Below, one piece after another: positions 49,402-57,312 of a stretch of DNA of 64,000 bases. Numbering within the stretch: the first letter of the stretch is position 1; every line of letters begins with the position of its first letter. The translations under genes and the position numbers were made by a program. The notes beneath the pieces were generated by a model. The model did no database searches, was not told the origin of the DNA, and saw nothing but the letters and a program-made list of their open reading frames with translations. Origin of the DNA: an uncultured Bacilli bacterium (GTDB taxonomy: Bacteria; Bacillota_I; Bacilli_A; RF39; UBA660). The stretch spans positions 1-64,000 of the forward strand of contig CAKORJ010000003.1 in NCBI GenBank assembly GCA_934101575.1, given 5' to 3'.

Positions 49402-49968
49402 ATGAAAGATTCTTTTTTATATAAAATATTGAGACCTATTATTAAAGGGTTGTTTTTAATTGTTTTTACTCCTAAAATAGTGGGAAAAGAGAATATTCCT
49501 AAGGATGTAAGGATTGTTCTTGCTGGTAAGCATATTAGTGTTTTTGATGCTTTGTTTTTGATTAGTGCAGTTGATAGAGATGTTCACTTTTTAGCTAAGA
49601 AGGAATTATTTGATGGACCATTTGGTTTTATATTTTCTAGACTGGGACTTATTCCTGTTGATAGGAGTAGAAAAAGTCCTAATTCTTTGATGTTAGCTAA
49701 TAAGTATTTAGAATCTGAAAAGCTTGTTTGTATATTCCCAGAGGGTACTACTAGTTGTAATAAGGTTTTATCTTTTAAATTTGGAGCAGTTAAAATGGCA
49801 AATAGGGCAAATTCTAAGATTGTTCCGTTTGTTATAAGTGGAAGATATAGATTATTTTCTCGGGACTTAAAAATTGTTTTTTTGAATGAGATATCTGTTT
49901 CGGAGGATTTAGTTTATGAAAATAATAGACTTAGAAAACTTATTGTTTCTAATTGGGAGGTGAAATAA
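49402..49968 (+). CDS. plsC: 1-acyl-sn-glycerol-3-phosphate acyltransferase, PlsC family
   Basis: 188 residues from ATG 49402 (GTAGGTAAT upstream). PlsC motifs: AGKHISVFDA (H-x4-D catalytic), RLGLIPVDRS (glycerol-phosphate binding), CIFPEGTTS (FPEGT) and KIVPFVISG. An N-terminal hydrophobic segment associates it with the membrane. It acylates lysophosphatidic acid to phosphatidic acid or a related acceptor. First of three coupled genes with an acyl-activating enzyme and another acyltransferase, which suggests a lipid salvage or remodelling unit. Confidence 0.92.
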   Translation: MKDSFLYKILRPIIKGLFLIVFTPKIVGKENIPKDVRIVLAGKHISVFDALFLISAVDRDVHFLAKKELFDGPFGFIFSRLGLIPVDRSRKSPNSLMLANKYLESEKLVCIFPEGTTSCNKVLSFKFGAVKMANRANSKIVPFVISGRYRLFSRDLKIVFLNEISVSEDLVYENNRLRKLIVSNWEVK

Positions 49969-51698
49969 TGTCTATTTTTGATATATTTAGAAAAAAGAAA
50001 AGGATTCCTGCACCTTGGAAAAAGTATTATAGTAGTGATGAACTTAATATTAAGATTCCTAATATTACTATGTATGATCAGGTTAGAGAAAGTAGTTTAA
50101 AATATGGTGATTTAGTTGCTGTTGAATATCTTGGTAAAAAGATTAAATATAGGAAGTTTATAAAACTTATTGATAGAGCTTGTAATTCTTTTTATAAAAT
50201 GGGGGTTAGAAGGGGGGATATTGTTACTATTTGTCTTCCTAATGTTCCAGAGGCTTTGATAAGTTTATATGCTCTTAATAAGATTGGTGCTATTGCTAAT
50301 ATGATTCATCCTTTATCTAGTGAGGATGAAATAAAGGATAGTATTATTAGTACTAATAGTAAATATTTTATTGTTTGTGATATGTTATATGATAAGATTG
50401 ATTCTTTTATTAAGGATACTATGGTTAAAAGGACTATTGTTGTTTCTGTTTCTTATTTTATGCCTTTCTTTTTGAAGTGTGGTTATAATATTACTAATAT
50501 GTTTAAATATAAGCATTTTTATAATGATAGTTTTTATATTAAATTTAAGAGTTTTATGATGATGTCTTGTTTTAAAAAGTATAATTTTAATTATTCTTTA
50601 GGTAAGAATAGTCCTGCTGTTATTCTTCATAGTGGTGGTACTAGTGGTAAACCTAAGAATGTTGTTCTTCAAAATAGGGCTTTTATTTTAGGAAGTATGC
50701 AGGAGAAGATTGCTCTTAAGAAGCTGAATGTTGGGGATTGTTGTCTTGCTATTATGCCTAATTTTCATGGGTTTGGTCTTAGTGTTTGTATGCATACTCC
50801 TCTTTGTTTGGGGTGTTATACTATTTTGATTCCTCAGTTTGATTCTAAGAAGTTTGATGTTTTGTTTAATAAAAAGAAACCTACTTGTGTTTTAGGGGTT
50901 CCTACTTTGTTTGAGGCTCTTATTTCTTGTTCTAATGTTAAAAACCTTGATTTGTCTTTTTTAAAGTATGTTGTTAGTGGTGGTGATAGTTTAAATCCTA
51001 AGTTAGAGGAGAGAATTAACTGTTATCTTGCTAGTCATAATTCTAGTGCTAAGATTACTCAAGGATATGGTATGTCTGAGGCTTTAGCGGCTGTTTGTCT
51101 TGCTCATGATGATGTTAATAAAAGTGGTTCTGTAGGAATACCTTTGCCTGGTAATTATATTAAAATTATTGATTCTAATAGAAAGACTGTCCCTTATGGT
51201 GAGGTTGGTGAGATTGTTATTAATTCTAAGGCTTTAATGATGGGATATTTAAATGATGAGACTGAGACTAATTCTGCTTTACAAATACATAAAGATGGAC
51301 ATATTTGGCTTCATACTGGTGATTTGGGTTATATGGATGAAGATGGTTTTGTTTTTTATAAATCAAGAGCGAAGAGAATGATTATTACTAGTGGTTATAA
51401 TGTATATCCTTCACATATTGAGGAAATTATTGAGAGCCATCCTGCTGTGTTACAATGTACAGTTGTGGGAGTTCCTCATCCTTATAAACAAGAGGTTGGA
51501 AAGGCTTTTATTGTTCTTAAAGAGGGATATCACTGGTTATTTGTTAAGGGTGATATTAAAAAATTGTGTACTAAGAAGCTTGCTAAGTATATGATTCCTA
51601 AGTATTTTGTTTTTAGAAAGAGACTTCCTAAGACTAAACTTGGAAAGGTTGATTTTAATGCACTAAAAAATGATATTGATGGTGACGATGATGAATAA
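49968..51698 (+). CDS. AMP-forming acyl-CoA/acyl-ACP synthetase
   Basis: 576 residues from the ATG sharing its A with the plsC stop (GGGAGG upstream). ANL-superfamily motifs: LHSGGTSGKPKNVV (P-loop-like A3), TQGYGMSEALAAVCL (A5), WLHTGDLGYMDEDGF (A7), KRMIITSGYNVYPSHIEE (A8) and PKTKLGKVDF (A10 Lys). It adenylates a fatty acid and transfers it to CoA or ACP. Being flanked by two PlsC-type enzymes, it probably supplies acyl donors from exogenous or recycled fatty acids for phospholipid synthesis. Confidence 0.93.
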   Translation: MSIFDIFRKKKRIPAPWKKYYSSDELNIKIPNITMYDQVRESSLKYGDLVAVEYLGKKIKYRKFIKLIDRACNSFYKMGVRRGDIVTICLPNVPEALISLYALNKIGAIANMIHPLSSEDEIKDSIISTNSKYFIVCDMLYDKIDSFIKDTMVKRTIVVSVSYFMPFFLKCGYNITNMFKYKHFYNDSFYIKFKSFMMMSCFKKYNFNYSLGKNSPAVILHSGGTSGKPKNVVLQNRAFILGSMQEKIALKKLNVGDCCLAIMPNFHGFGLSVCMHTPLCLGCYTILIPQFDSKKFDVLFNKKKPTCVLGVPTLFEALISCSNVKNLDLSFLKYVVSGGDSLNPKLEERINCYLASHNSSAKITQGYGMSEALAAVCLAHDDVNKSGSVGIPLPGNYIKIIDSNRKTVPYGEVGEIVINSKALMMGYLNDETETNSALQIHKDGHIWLHTGDLGYMDEDGFVFYKSRAKRMIITSGYNVYPSHIEEIIESHPAVLQCTVVGVPHPYKQEVGKAFIVLKEGYHWLFVKGDIKKLCTKKLAKYMIPKYFVFRKRLPKTKLGKVDFNALKNDIDGDDDE

Positions 51699-52272
51699 GA
51701 AAGTTCCATTTTTATATCATTTTGGAAGAGTTTTACTTACTCCTGTTTTTAAAATTTATTATAATCCTGTGGTTATTGGAAAAGAAAATCTTAATGTATC
51801 GGGCTCTATGTTAGTTGCTGGAAACCATAAACATTTTTTGGATCAATTTCTTACTATTATTTCTACTAGGAGAGGTATTCATTACATGGCTAAAAAGGAG
51901 TATTTTGATGATAAAAAAGTTTCTTGGTTTTTTAAAGGTACAGGATGTATTCCTGTTGATAGGAGTTGTAAGGATAAGAATTGTGTTGATCTTGCTCTTT
52001 CTGTTTTAAAAGATGATGGAACAGTAGGTCTTTTTCCTGAAGGAACTAGAAATAGAACTTCGAAGCTTTTGCTTCCTTTTAAGTTTGGAACAGTTAGTAT
52101 GGCTAAGAAGACAAATAGTTATATTGTTCCTTTTGCTATTACTGGGGAATATGGTTTTAGAAGTAAGCCTACTATTAGGTATGGTAAACCTTTTTTTGTT
52201 GGGGATATGAGTCTTTCTGAGGCTAATAATTATTTATATAATGAAGTTAAGAGGTTGCTTCTTATAAAGTAG
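51691..52272 (+). CDS. plsC: 1-acyl-sn-glycerol-3-phosphate acyltransferase, second PlsC paralogue
   Basis: About 193 residues; start ATG 51691 or 51688 (GGTGA just upstream, within the end of the ligase gene). Motifs: AGNHKHFLDQ (H-x4-D), GTGCIPVDRS, LFPEGTRNRTSK and SYIVPFAITG. It differs clearly from the first PlsC of the operon, so the two may use different acceptors or positions. Overlaps the ligase gene by several bases and is followed 15 bases later by the U32 gene. Confidence 0.92.
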   Translation: MNKKVPFLYHFGRVLLTPVFKIYYNPVVIGKENLNVSGSMLVAGNHKHFLDQFLTIISTRRGIHYMAKKEYFDDKKVSWFFKGTGCIPVDRSCKDKNCVDLALSVLKDDGTVGLFPEGTRNRTSKLLLPFKFGTVSMAKKTNSYIVPFAITGEYGFRSKPTIRYGKPFFVGDMSLSEANNYLYNEVKRLLLIK

Positions 52273-52287
52273 TACGGGTGGTGTTTT

Positions 52288-54507
52288 ATGAAAAAAATTG
52301 AACTTCTTTCTCCGGCTGGAGATATGGAATGTCTTAAAATGGCGGTTAAATGTGGCTGTGATGCTGTTTATATCTCTGGTAAGGATTATGGAGCTAGAAA
52401 ATATGCTTCTAATTTTTCTATGGAAGAGATAGAAGAAGCAGTTAAGTATTGTCATTTGTATGGTGTTTTGTTATATGTTACTGTTAATACTTTGATTGAT
52501 GAGGAATATATTGATTCTGTTATTTCTTATATTGAAAAGTTATATTTATTAGGAGTAGATGCTCTTATTATGCAAGATATTGGTCTTATTTCTTTAGTTA
52601 ATGAGAAGTTTCCTGAGTTTGAAATTCATGCTTCTACTCAGGTGCATAATTCTAATAATGATGATTTAACTTTTTTAAAGAGTATTGGTTGTACTAGAGC
52701 AGTTTTAGCACGTGAGATGAGTATTTCAGAAATGAAGGAATTAAGTGAAGATATAGATCTTGAAGTATTTATACATGGTGCTTTGTGTGTTTCTTATTCT
52801 GGGTGTTGTTTGATGTCATCTAGACTTTTTGGTAGAAGTGGTAATAAAGGTGCTTGTGCTGGACCATGTAGATTTTGTTATGATCTTTATAGAAATGATG
52901 ATCAGATTGATATTAACTCGGATTATTTACTTAGTATGAAAGAACTTGCTGTTCTTGAAAAGATTGAAGAGCTTGTTAGAATTGGTATTAACTCTTTAAA
53001 GATTGAGGGAAGAATGAAATCTAAATATTATGTTGGATATGTTACTAAGTTTTATAGAATGTTAATTGATAAATATTATAGGGGTGAGAGACTTTCCTTT
53101 AGTAATGAAGAACTAATTAATTTGAAAAAATTATATAATAGAGAATTTACTTATGGTTTTTTAAATGATGAGAATGATGTTGTTAATAGTAAAACTTGTA
53201 ATCATCAAGGATATCCTCTTGGAAAAGTTATTTCTGTAGGTAAAAGGTTAAAAATAAAACTTTTAGATGATTTAAATCAAGGAGATGGAATTCGTTTTTC
53301 TAATGGCGAAGGAATGATTTGTAACTATATTTATAATGAGAAGGGACTTCTTGTTAATTCTTCTACTAGGGGAAGTATTGTCTATTTAGATAATAAAGTT
53401 AATATTAAGAGTAATTTGTCTATTAATAAGACTTTGGATGTTATGTTAGAACGAGAAATAGAGAATTTTTGTGATAGAAAGATTCCGGTTAGTTTTGAGG
53501 TTATTGCGCATAAAGATAGAGAACTGGTTATTTCTATTATTTGTGATGATGTAAAAATTAGCGAGTCACTTGATGTTGTTAGTAAGGCTATTAATCGTTC
53601 TACAACTAGGGAAGATATAGAAGAAAAATTGGAAAAACTTGGCTCTAGTCCATTTGTTTTATCTGATGTTAGTTTTGATATGGATGATAATATATTTATT
53701 CCTATTAAGAATGTTAATATTTTAAGAAGAAAACTTGTTTCATTACTTATTTCTAAAAGAGAGAATAGTAAAATTGTTGCTAATGATTTTATAAATGATA
53801 TTAAGTTTAATAGTAATAGTAGTGGCATAACTAATGATATTAGCTTTTTAGTTAGAACAGAAGAACAACTTAAAGCTTTGCTTGATTATAATGTTTTAAT
53901 ATATACGGAAGATACTTTACTTTATAATAAATATAAAATGTATGATAATGTTTATTATAGAGGTTCTAGAATAAAGACTAATAATTTAAATCATATGGTT
54001 ATAGCTAATAATAGTGGTTTTATTAACTCTAAGAATGGTATTAGTGATATTTATATGAATGCTTTTAATAGCCTTACTGTTAATAAATTTCTTAAGTTTG
54101 TATACAAAGTCGGTTTGTCACCGGAGCTTACTCCTTTTGAGGTTAAGGTGCTTATTGAAGGTTATAAAAAAAGATATAATGATGTACCTAATGTTGAGGT
54201 TTTAGTGTATGGTAAACTTGAGGTTATGATTATGAAATATTGTCCTATTAGTAGTTTTGTTAGTAAGAGTGATGTTTGTAATGCTTGTTTTAATAATAAA
54301 TTTTATTTAGATGATAGAAATGGACATAGATTTAGATTGTTTGGAGATGAAAATCACTTTATGAGAGTATTTGATTATAAGAATATTGATTTGATTTCTG
54401 AGATTGATTACTTTAAAGAATGTGGTGTTACTAATTTTAGAATTGATTTGCTTGATGAGGAAGATAGTGATATTAAATGTATTTTAGAGAAATTAAATGT
54501 GTTATGA
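52288..54507 (+). CDS. U32 family peptidase-like protein
   Basis: 739 residues. The N-terminal U32 domain has ELLSPAGDMECLKMAVKCGCDAVYISG, VTVNTL, DALIMQDIG, EIHASTQVHNSN, RAVLARE and EVFIHGALCVSYSGCCLMSS with GRSGNKGACAGPCR; the Cys cluster is like that of the tRNA/rRNA hydroxylation proteins TrhP and RlhA, where it holds an Fe-S cluster. A middle DUF3656-like region and a C-terminal part with MKYCPISSFV, CNACFNNKFYLDDR and F-R-L follow. Probably an RNA-modifying hydroxylase rather than a true protease. GGGTGGTG precedes the ATG. Confidence 0.9.
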   Translation: MKKIELLSPAGDMECLKMAVKCGCDAVYISGKDYGARKYASNFSMEEIEEAVKYCHLYGVLLYVTVNTLIDEEYIDSVISYIEKLYLLGVDALIMQDIGLISLVNEKFPEFEIHASTQVHNSNNDDLTFLKSIGCTRAVLAREMSISEMKELSEDIDLEVFIHGALCVSYSGCCLMSSRLFGRSGNKGACAGPCRFCYDLYRNDDQIDINSDYLLSMKELAVLEKIEELVRIGINSLKIEGRMKSKYYVGYVTKFYRMLIDKYYRGERLSFSNEELINLKKLYNREFTYGFLNDENDVVNSKTCNHQGYPLGKVISVGKRLKIKLLDDLNQGDGIRFSNGEGMICNYIYNEKGLLVNSSTRGSIVYLDNKVNIKSNLSINKTLDVMLEREIENFCDRKIPVSFEVIAHKDRELVISIICDDVKISESLDVVSKAINRSTTREDIEEKLEKLGSSPFVLSDVSFDMDDNIFIPIKNVNILRRKLVSLLISKRENSKIVANDFINDIKFNSNSSGITNDISFLVRTEEQLKALLDYNVLIYTEDTLLYNKYKMYDNVYYRGSRIKTNNLNHMVIANNSGFINSKNGISDIYMNAFNSLTVNKFLKFVYKVGLSPELTPFEVKVLIEGYKKRYNDVPNVEVLVYGKLEVMIMKYCPISSFVSKSDVCNACFNNKFYLDDRNGHRFRLFGDENHFMRVFDYKNIDLISEIDYFKECGVTNFRIDLLDEEDSDIKCILEKLNVL

Positions 54508-54525
54508 TTTGGGTAGGTGATTGTT

Positions 54526-55398
54526 TTGAATAAAAGAGCGGAAATTGATAAACTTTTAGTTGGGAGAGAAGATTTAAAAGGTGGTCTTTTATATTCTCGT
54601 AGTGTTTCTTTTGTATATGAAGTTTTGAATTTGCCTTACTGGAAAGATTCAAGATTTAAAAAGTTACTTACTCCGAATATATGGCGAAGTAGTATTTATG
54701 ATATTGTTAATATTTTGAGTATGAAAGAGTGGGATGAACCAAAATTTACGGAATTACTTACTTCTAATATTTGGCATAGTAATTATACTAATGTTAAGAT
54801 TATTTTGAAAATGTCTTGGTTTGATGATCCTAGATATGATGGGCTTCTTACTTCTAGTATATGGCAAAGTAGCCCGGAAAAGATTGATAAGGTTCTTTCT
54901 ATGGAGGAGTGGGCTGATCCAAGGTTTAAAAAATTGCTTACTCCTAATATATGGAGTGTTCCTTTTGATAAGATTCAAGAAGTCTTAAGTTTGTCTTTTT
55001 GGAAAGATTCAAGATTTGCGAATTTACTTACTCCTAATATTTGGAGATATAATGTAGATGATATAGATAAGGTTCTTAATTTATCTTGTTGGGATGATTC
55101 TAAGTTTAATGAATTGTTAACTTCTAATATATGGAATTGTGGTTTTTCAGAGATTGAAAAAATTGTTGATTTGCCGTATTGGAATGATCCAAAGTATAAG
55201 AAATTACTTACTTCTGGTATTTGGCATAAGTTGTCTTCGGAGATCAAAGAAATTCTTAGTTTACCTTATTGGGATGATCCTAAGTATAGTCATTTGCTTA
55301 CTTCTGGTATTTGGTGTAAGTCTGCTTATGAGATCAAAGAAATTCTTAGTTTATCTTATTGGGATGAGTATTCTGAACTTTTAACATCTAGTATTTAG
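54526..55398 (+). CDS. Tandem 30-residue repeat protein, cut short by an in-frame amber codon
   Basis: Start TTG 54526 (TAGGTGAT upstream). After about 45 residues come eight repeats of 30 residues of the type LLTSNIWxxxxxxI, xxVLxLxxWxDxRFxx (conserved Leu, Trp, Ile, Trp-x-Asp), likely an array of helix pairs. The ninth repeat reads LLTSSI then TAG at 55396-55398 exactly where every other repeat has TGG (Trp). The frame continues without a further stop through 55399-55746. A single G-to-A change therefore splits one gene of about 407 codons. The repeat family is not known to me; the repeats look loosely like mTERF-type helical repeats. Confidence 0.85.
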   Translation: MNKRAEIDKLLVGREDLKGGLLYSRSVSFVYEVLNLPYWKDSRFKKLLTPNIWRSSIYDIVNILSMKEWDEPKFTELLTSNIWHSNYTNVKIILKMSWFDDPRYDGLLTSSIWQSSPEKIDKVLSMEEWADPRFKKLLTPNIWSVPFDKIQEVLSLSFWKDSRFANLLTPNIWRYNVDDIDKVLNLSCWDDSKFNELLTSNIWNCGFSEIEKIVDLPYWNDPKYKKLLTSGIWHKLSSEIKEILSLPYWDDPKYSHLLTSGIWCKSAYEIKEILSLSYWDEYSELLTSSI

Positions 55399-55746
55399 AA
55401 CAGTAATATCAAAAGTATAAATAATGTTTTTCAAAATGAGATTATTATGAGTAATCCTAATTTATTAAAACCTAGTATCTTTAGTATTACTCTTAAGAAT
55501 GTAGAACCAGTTTATGAACTTTTTAAAGAGTATGGGATAGAGGATTACATTACTATAAATTCTTTTAGAAGAGGTGTTTCTAAGCAAAGAAGTTTATTTA
55601 CGTATATGGAAGAAAATGATATTCCGTTTTTAGTTGGTGATGATGAGTTAAAACTTAATCCTATCTTAAATGCTTCTAATGCTTTTATGAAGAAGAAATA
55701 TGATATTGATTTTAATGATTTACATAAGAGGGGTGTTAGTAGATGA
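55399..55746 (+). pseudogene. C-terminal part of the 30-residue repeat protein, after the amber codon
   Basis: In the same frame as the gene at 54526. It reads NSNIKSINNVFQNEI, then NLLKPSIFSITLKNVEPVYE, LFKEYGIEDYITINSFRRGV and ends NAFMKKKYDIDFNDLHKRGV. An ATG at 55447 opens a 99-residue ORF, but no ribosome binding site precedes it, so it is better read as the end of the broken gene. Its stop overlaps the next gene (ATGA), again suggesting that translation once ran through to here. Confidence 0.8.
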
Positions 55747-56009
55747 CGTATGATGTTATAGATAAATATAATAGCTCTGTGTTAGATAATTTGGATAATG
55801 ATAATGTACTTAAAATAATTAACTTTTTAGGGGATAATTATTGTTCTTGTATAGATGATTTGCTTAGAGATTATTTAGATTTGTTTACTATTCCTTATGA
55901 TGAGTTTGTGGATAAATTTAATAAACTTAATTTTAAATATAATAATGAGTTTTTAGAACTTGCTGCTTATGATATGAATTTTTTTGATGAATTCTATTAT
56001 GATTTATAA
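55743..56009 (+). CDS. Hypothetical acidic protein, 88 aa
   Basis: Not recognised. A small, acidic, helical protein (YDVIDKYNSSVLDNLDNDNVLKII, CIDDLLRDYLDLFTIPYDEFVDKFN). It starts within the stop of the repeat gene (ATGA), which implies translational coupling; with the amber codon upstream, its expression may have dropped. It ends 31 bases before the SDR gene. Confidence 0.7.
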   Translation: MTYDVIDKYNSSVLDNLDNDNVLKIINFLGDNYCSCIDDLLRDYLDLFTIPYDEFVDKFNKLNFKYNNEFLELAAYDMNFFDEFYYDL

Positions 56010-56040
56010 ATTTATGTTATAATATATTAGGAGGTGTAAT

Positions 56041-56790
56041 ATGAGATTAAAAGATAAAGTAACAATAGTAACTGGGGGTTCTACTGGAATAGGTAGAGCT
56101 GTTACAGAGGCATATTTAAAGGAAGGTGCTAAGGTAGTAGTAGTTTCTTATGATAAAGATGAAGTTGATTCTTGTGTTAAGGAACTTGGCAAAGTATATG
56201 ATTCTAATAATATCTTAGGTTCTGTTTGTAATGTTAAAGAAACTAATGATGTTAAGAGAGTTGTTAAGGAAACTATTGATAAGTTTGGAAGAGTTGATGT
56301 TCTTATAAATAATGCTGGTATTACTAATTCAGGACTTACTGAAAATGTTAGTGATGAAGATTTTATTAATATGTTTGATGTTAATACATTTGGGGTATTT
56401 AGATTTATAAGAGAAGTTATTCCTGTTATGAAAAGTCAAGGAAAGGGATGTATTATTAATACTAGTTCTATGGTGGCTAATGATGGATCTAGGATGCAAA
56501 CTGCTTATTCTGCGTCTAAGTATGCTGTTAATGGTATAACTAAGTCTTGTGCTAAAGAACTTGGACCTTTTAATATAAGAGTTAATGCTGTTGCACCTGG
56601 GGCTGTTTTAACTAATATGGTTAAGAGCGCTACTACTCCAGAGATGAGAGAAATGCTTTGTAAAACTTGTGCTCTTAATAAGATTGCTGAACCTAAAGAG
56701 CTTGCAGGAGCTTATGTTTATCTTGGTAGTGATGAGGCTTCATTTACTACGGGAGTAATTTTAAGAGTTGATGGCGCTACTGTAATGTAA
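56041..56790 (+). CDS. Short-chain dehydrogenase/reductase (FabG-like), host of the 3'-end cassette
   Basis: 249 residues, ATG after AGGAGGTG. Motifs: VTGGSTGIGRAV, NNAGIT, NTSSMVA, YSASKYAVNG (Tyr-x3-Lys) and APGAVLTNM; the end LRVDGATVM is the normal SDR C-terminus. Likely an NAD(P)H-dependent 3-oxoacyl reductase or polyol/steroid-type dehydrogenase. The last ten codons and the following 3' UTR are duplicated 354 bp downstream (57113-57154), separated by a 91-residue ORF. The gene's probable original terminator now lies after the second copy. Confidence 0.93.
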   Translation: MRLKDKVTIVTGGSTGIGRAVTEAYLKEGAKVVVVSYDKDEVDSCVKELGKVYDSNNILGSVCNVKETNDVKRVVKETIDKFGRVDVLINNAGITNSGLTENVSDEDFINMFDVNTFGVFRFIREVIPVMKSQGKGCIINTSSMVANDGSRMQTAYSASKYAVNGITKSCAKELGPFNIRVNAVAPGAVLTNMVKSATTPEMREMLCKTCALNKIAEPKELAGAYVYLGSDEASFTTGVILRVDGATVM

Positions 56791-56800
56791 TATTAGAAAA
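56759..56800 (+). repeat. Left 42-bp direct repeat at the SDR 3' end
   Basis: Perfect match to 57113-57154; covers the codons for LRVDGATVM, the stop and ten bases of 3' UTR. The match extends five bases to the left with one mismatch. Confidence 0.97.
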
Positions 56801-56821
56801 AATATAGGAGAAAATAAAAAA

Positions 56822-57097
56822 ATGGAAAACAGATTAAAAGAGATGGAAAACAGATTAAAAGAGTATGAGATTGACTATTATATGGGTCAACTGGATGCTG
56901 CTAACAAAATTCCTAAAATGAAAGATACATATGCATATAATGAAGGATATGAAAATATGCGACAAGCAAAAGAGGCTATGGAAAATGGGGATTATGAAAT
57001 TGTAAAAGAAGAAGAATTAAGCATTGATTCTAATAAAAAGGATTTTATTCCGTTGGATAGTCTAAATGTGGAAGACACTCATAATCATAGACGATGA
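56822..57097 (+). CDS. Hypothetical cassette protein, 91 aa
   Basis: Not recognised. It starts with a perfect tandem duplication of 21 bases (MENRLKE twice), so translation could start at 56822 or 56843; AGGAG lies at 56806-56810. The first 20 residues form a short coiled-coil-like helix, then DYYMGQLDAANKIPKMKDTY, AYNEGYENMRQAKEAMENGD, and an acidic to polar tail ending in HNHRR. The protein is charged, small and soluble. It is the only cargo of the 354-bp unit. A-rich codon use marks it as foreign compared with neighbours. Confidence 0.75.
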   Translation: MENRLKEMENRLKEYEIDYYMGQLDAANKIPKMKDTYAYNEGYENMRQAKEAMENGDYEIVKEEELSIDSNKKDFIPLDSLNVEDTHNHRR

Positions 57098-57112
57098 AGA
57101 TAATATCAGTAG

Positions 57113-57154
57113 TTTTAAGAGTTGATGGCGCTACTGTAATGTAATATTAGAAAA
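57113..57154 (+). repeat. Right 42-bp direct repeat (copy of the SDR 3' end)
   Basis: Perfect copy of 56759-56800, without the upstream SDR body. It leads directly into the presumed native terminator. Confidence 0.97.
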
Positions 57155-57178
57155 TCGAATTTATTTCGATTTTTTTTA
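57153..57178 (+). terminator. Terminator, probably native to the SDR gene
   Basis: AAAATCGAA, short TTTA loop, TTTCGATTTT and T run, directly after the right 42-bp repeat. Confidence 0.85.
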
Positions 57179-57312
57179 TGAAAGTTTATTTGAAAACTTT
57201 GTTAATACTTTGGTTTCTATTTTGAAGTTTTCGTCAATTTGACTTTCTTTTTCAGTCTTAAAATGTTATACTCATAATATATTATTAGACTAGGACAGGA
57301 GAGAGTTTTTTG

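Larger units (their letters stand above)
56801..57154 (+). mobile_element. Small gene-end cassette after the SDR gene
   Basis: 354 bp between the ends of two 42-bp direct repeats, carrying one 91-residue ORF with A-rich sense strand, unlike the T-rich host gene. The second repeat restores the host 3' UTR and leads into the terminator hairpin at 57155-57177. No recombinase gene or inverted repeats are present. Same logic as the cassette in comEC, on a smaller scale. Confidence 0.75.

Noticed and set aside
54526..55746. Genome-wide recoding of TAG as an amino acid
   Set aside because: Other genes here end naturally with TAG (metal ATPase, nrdG, the HD protein), so the amber codon in the repeat gene is a local event.
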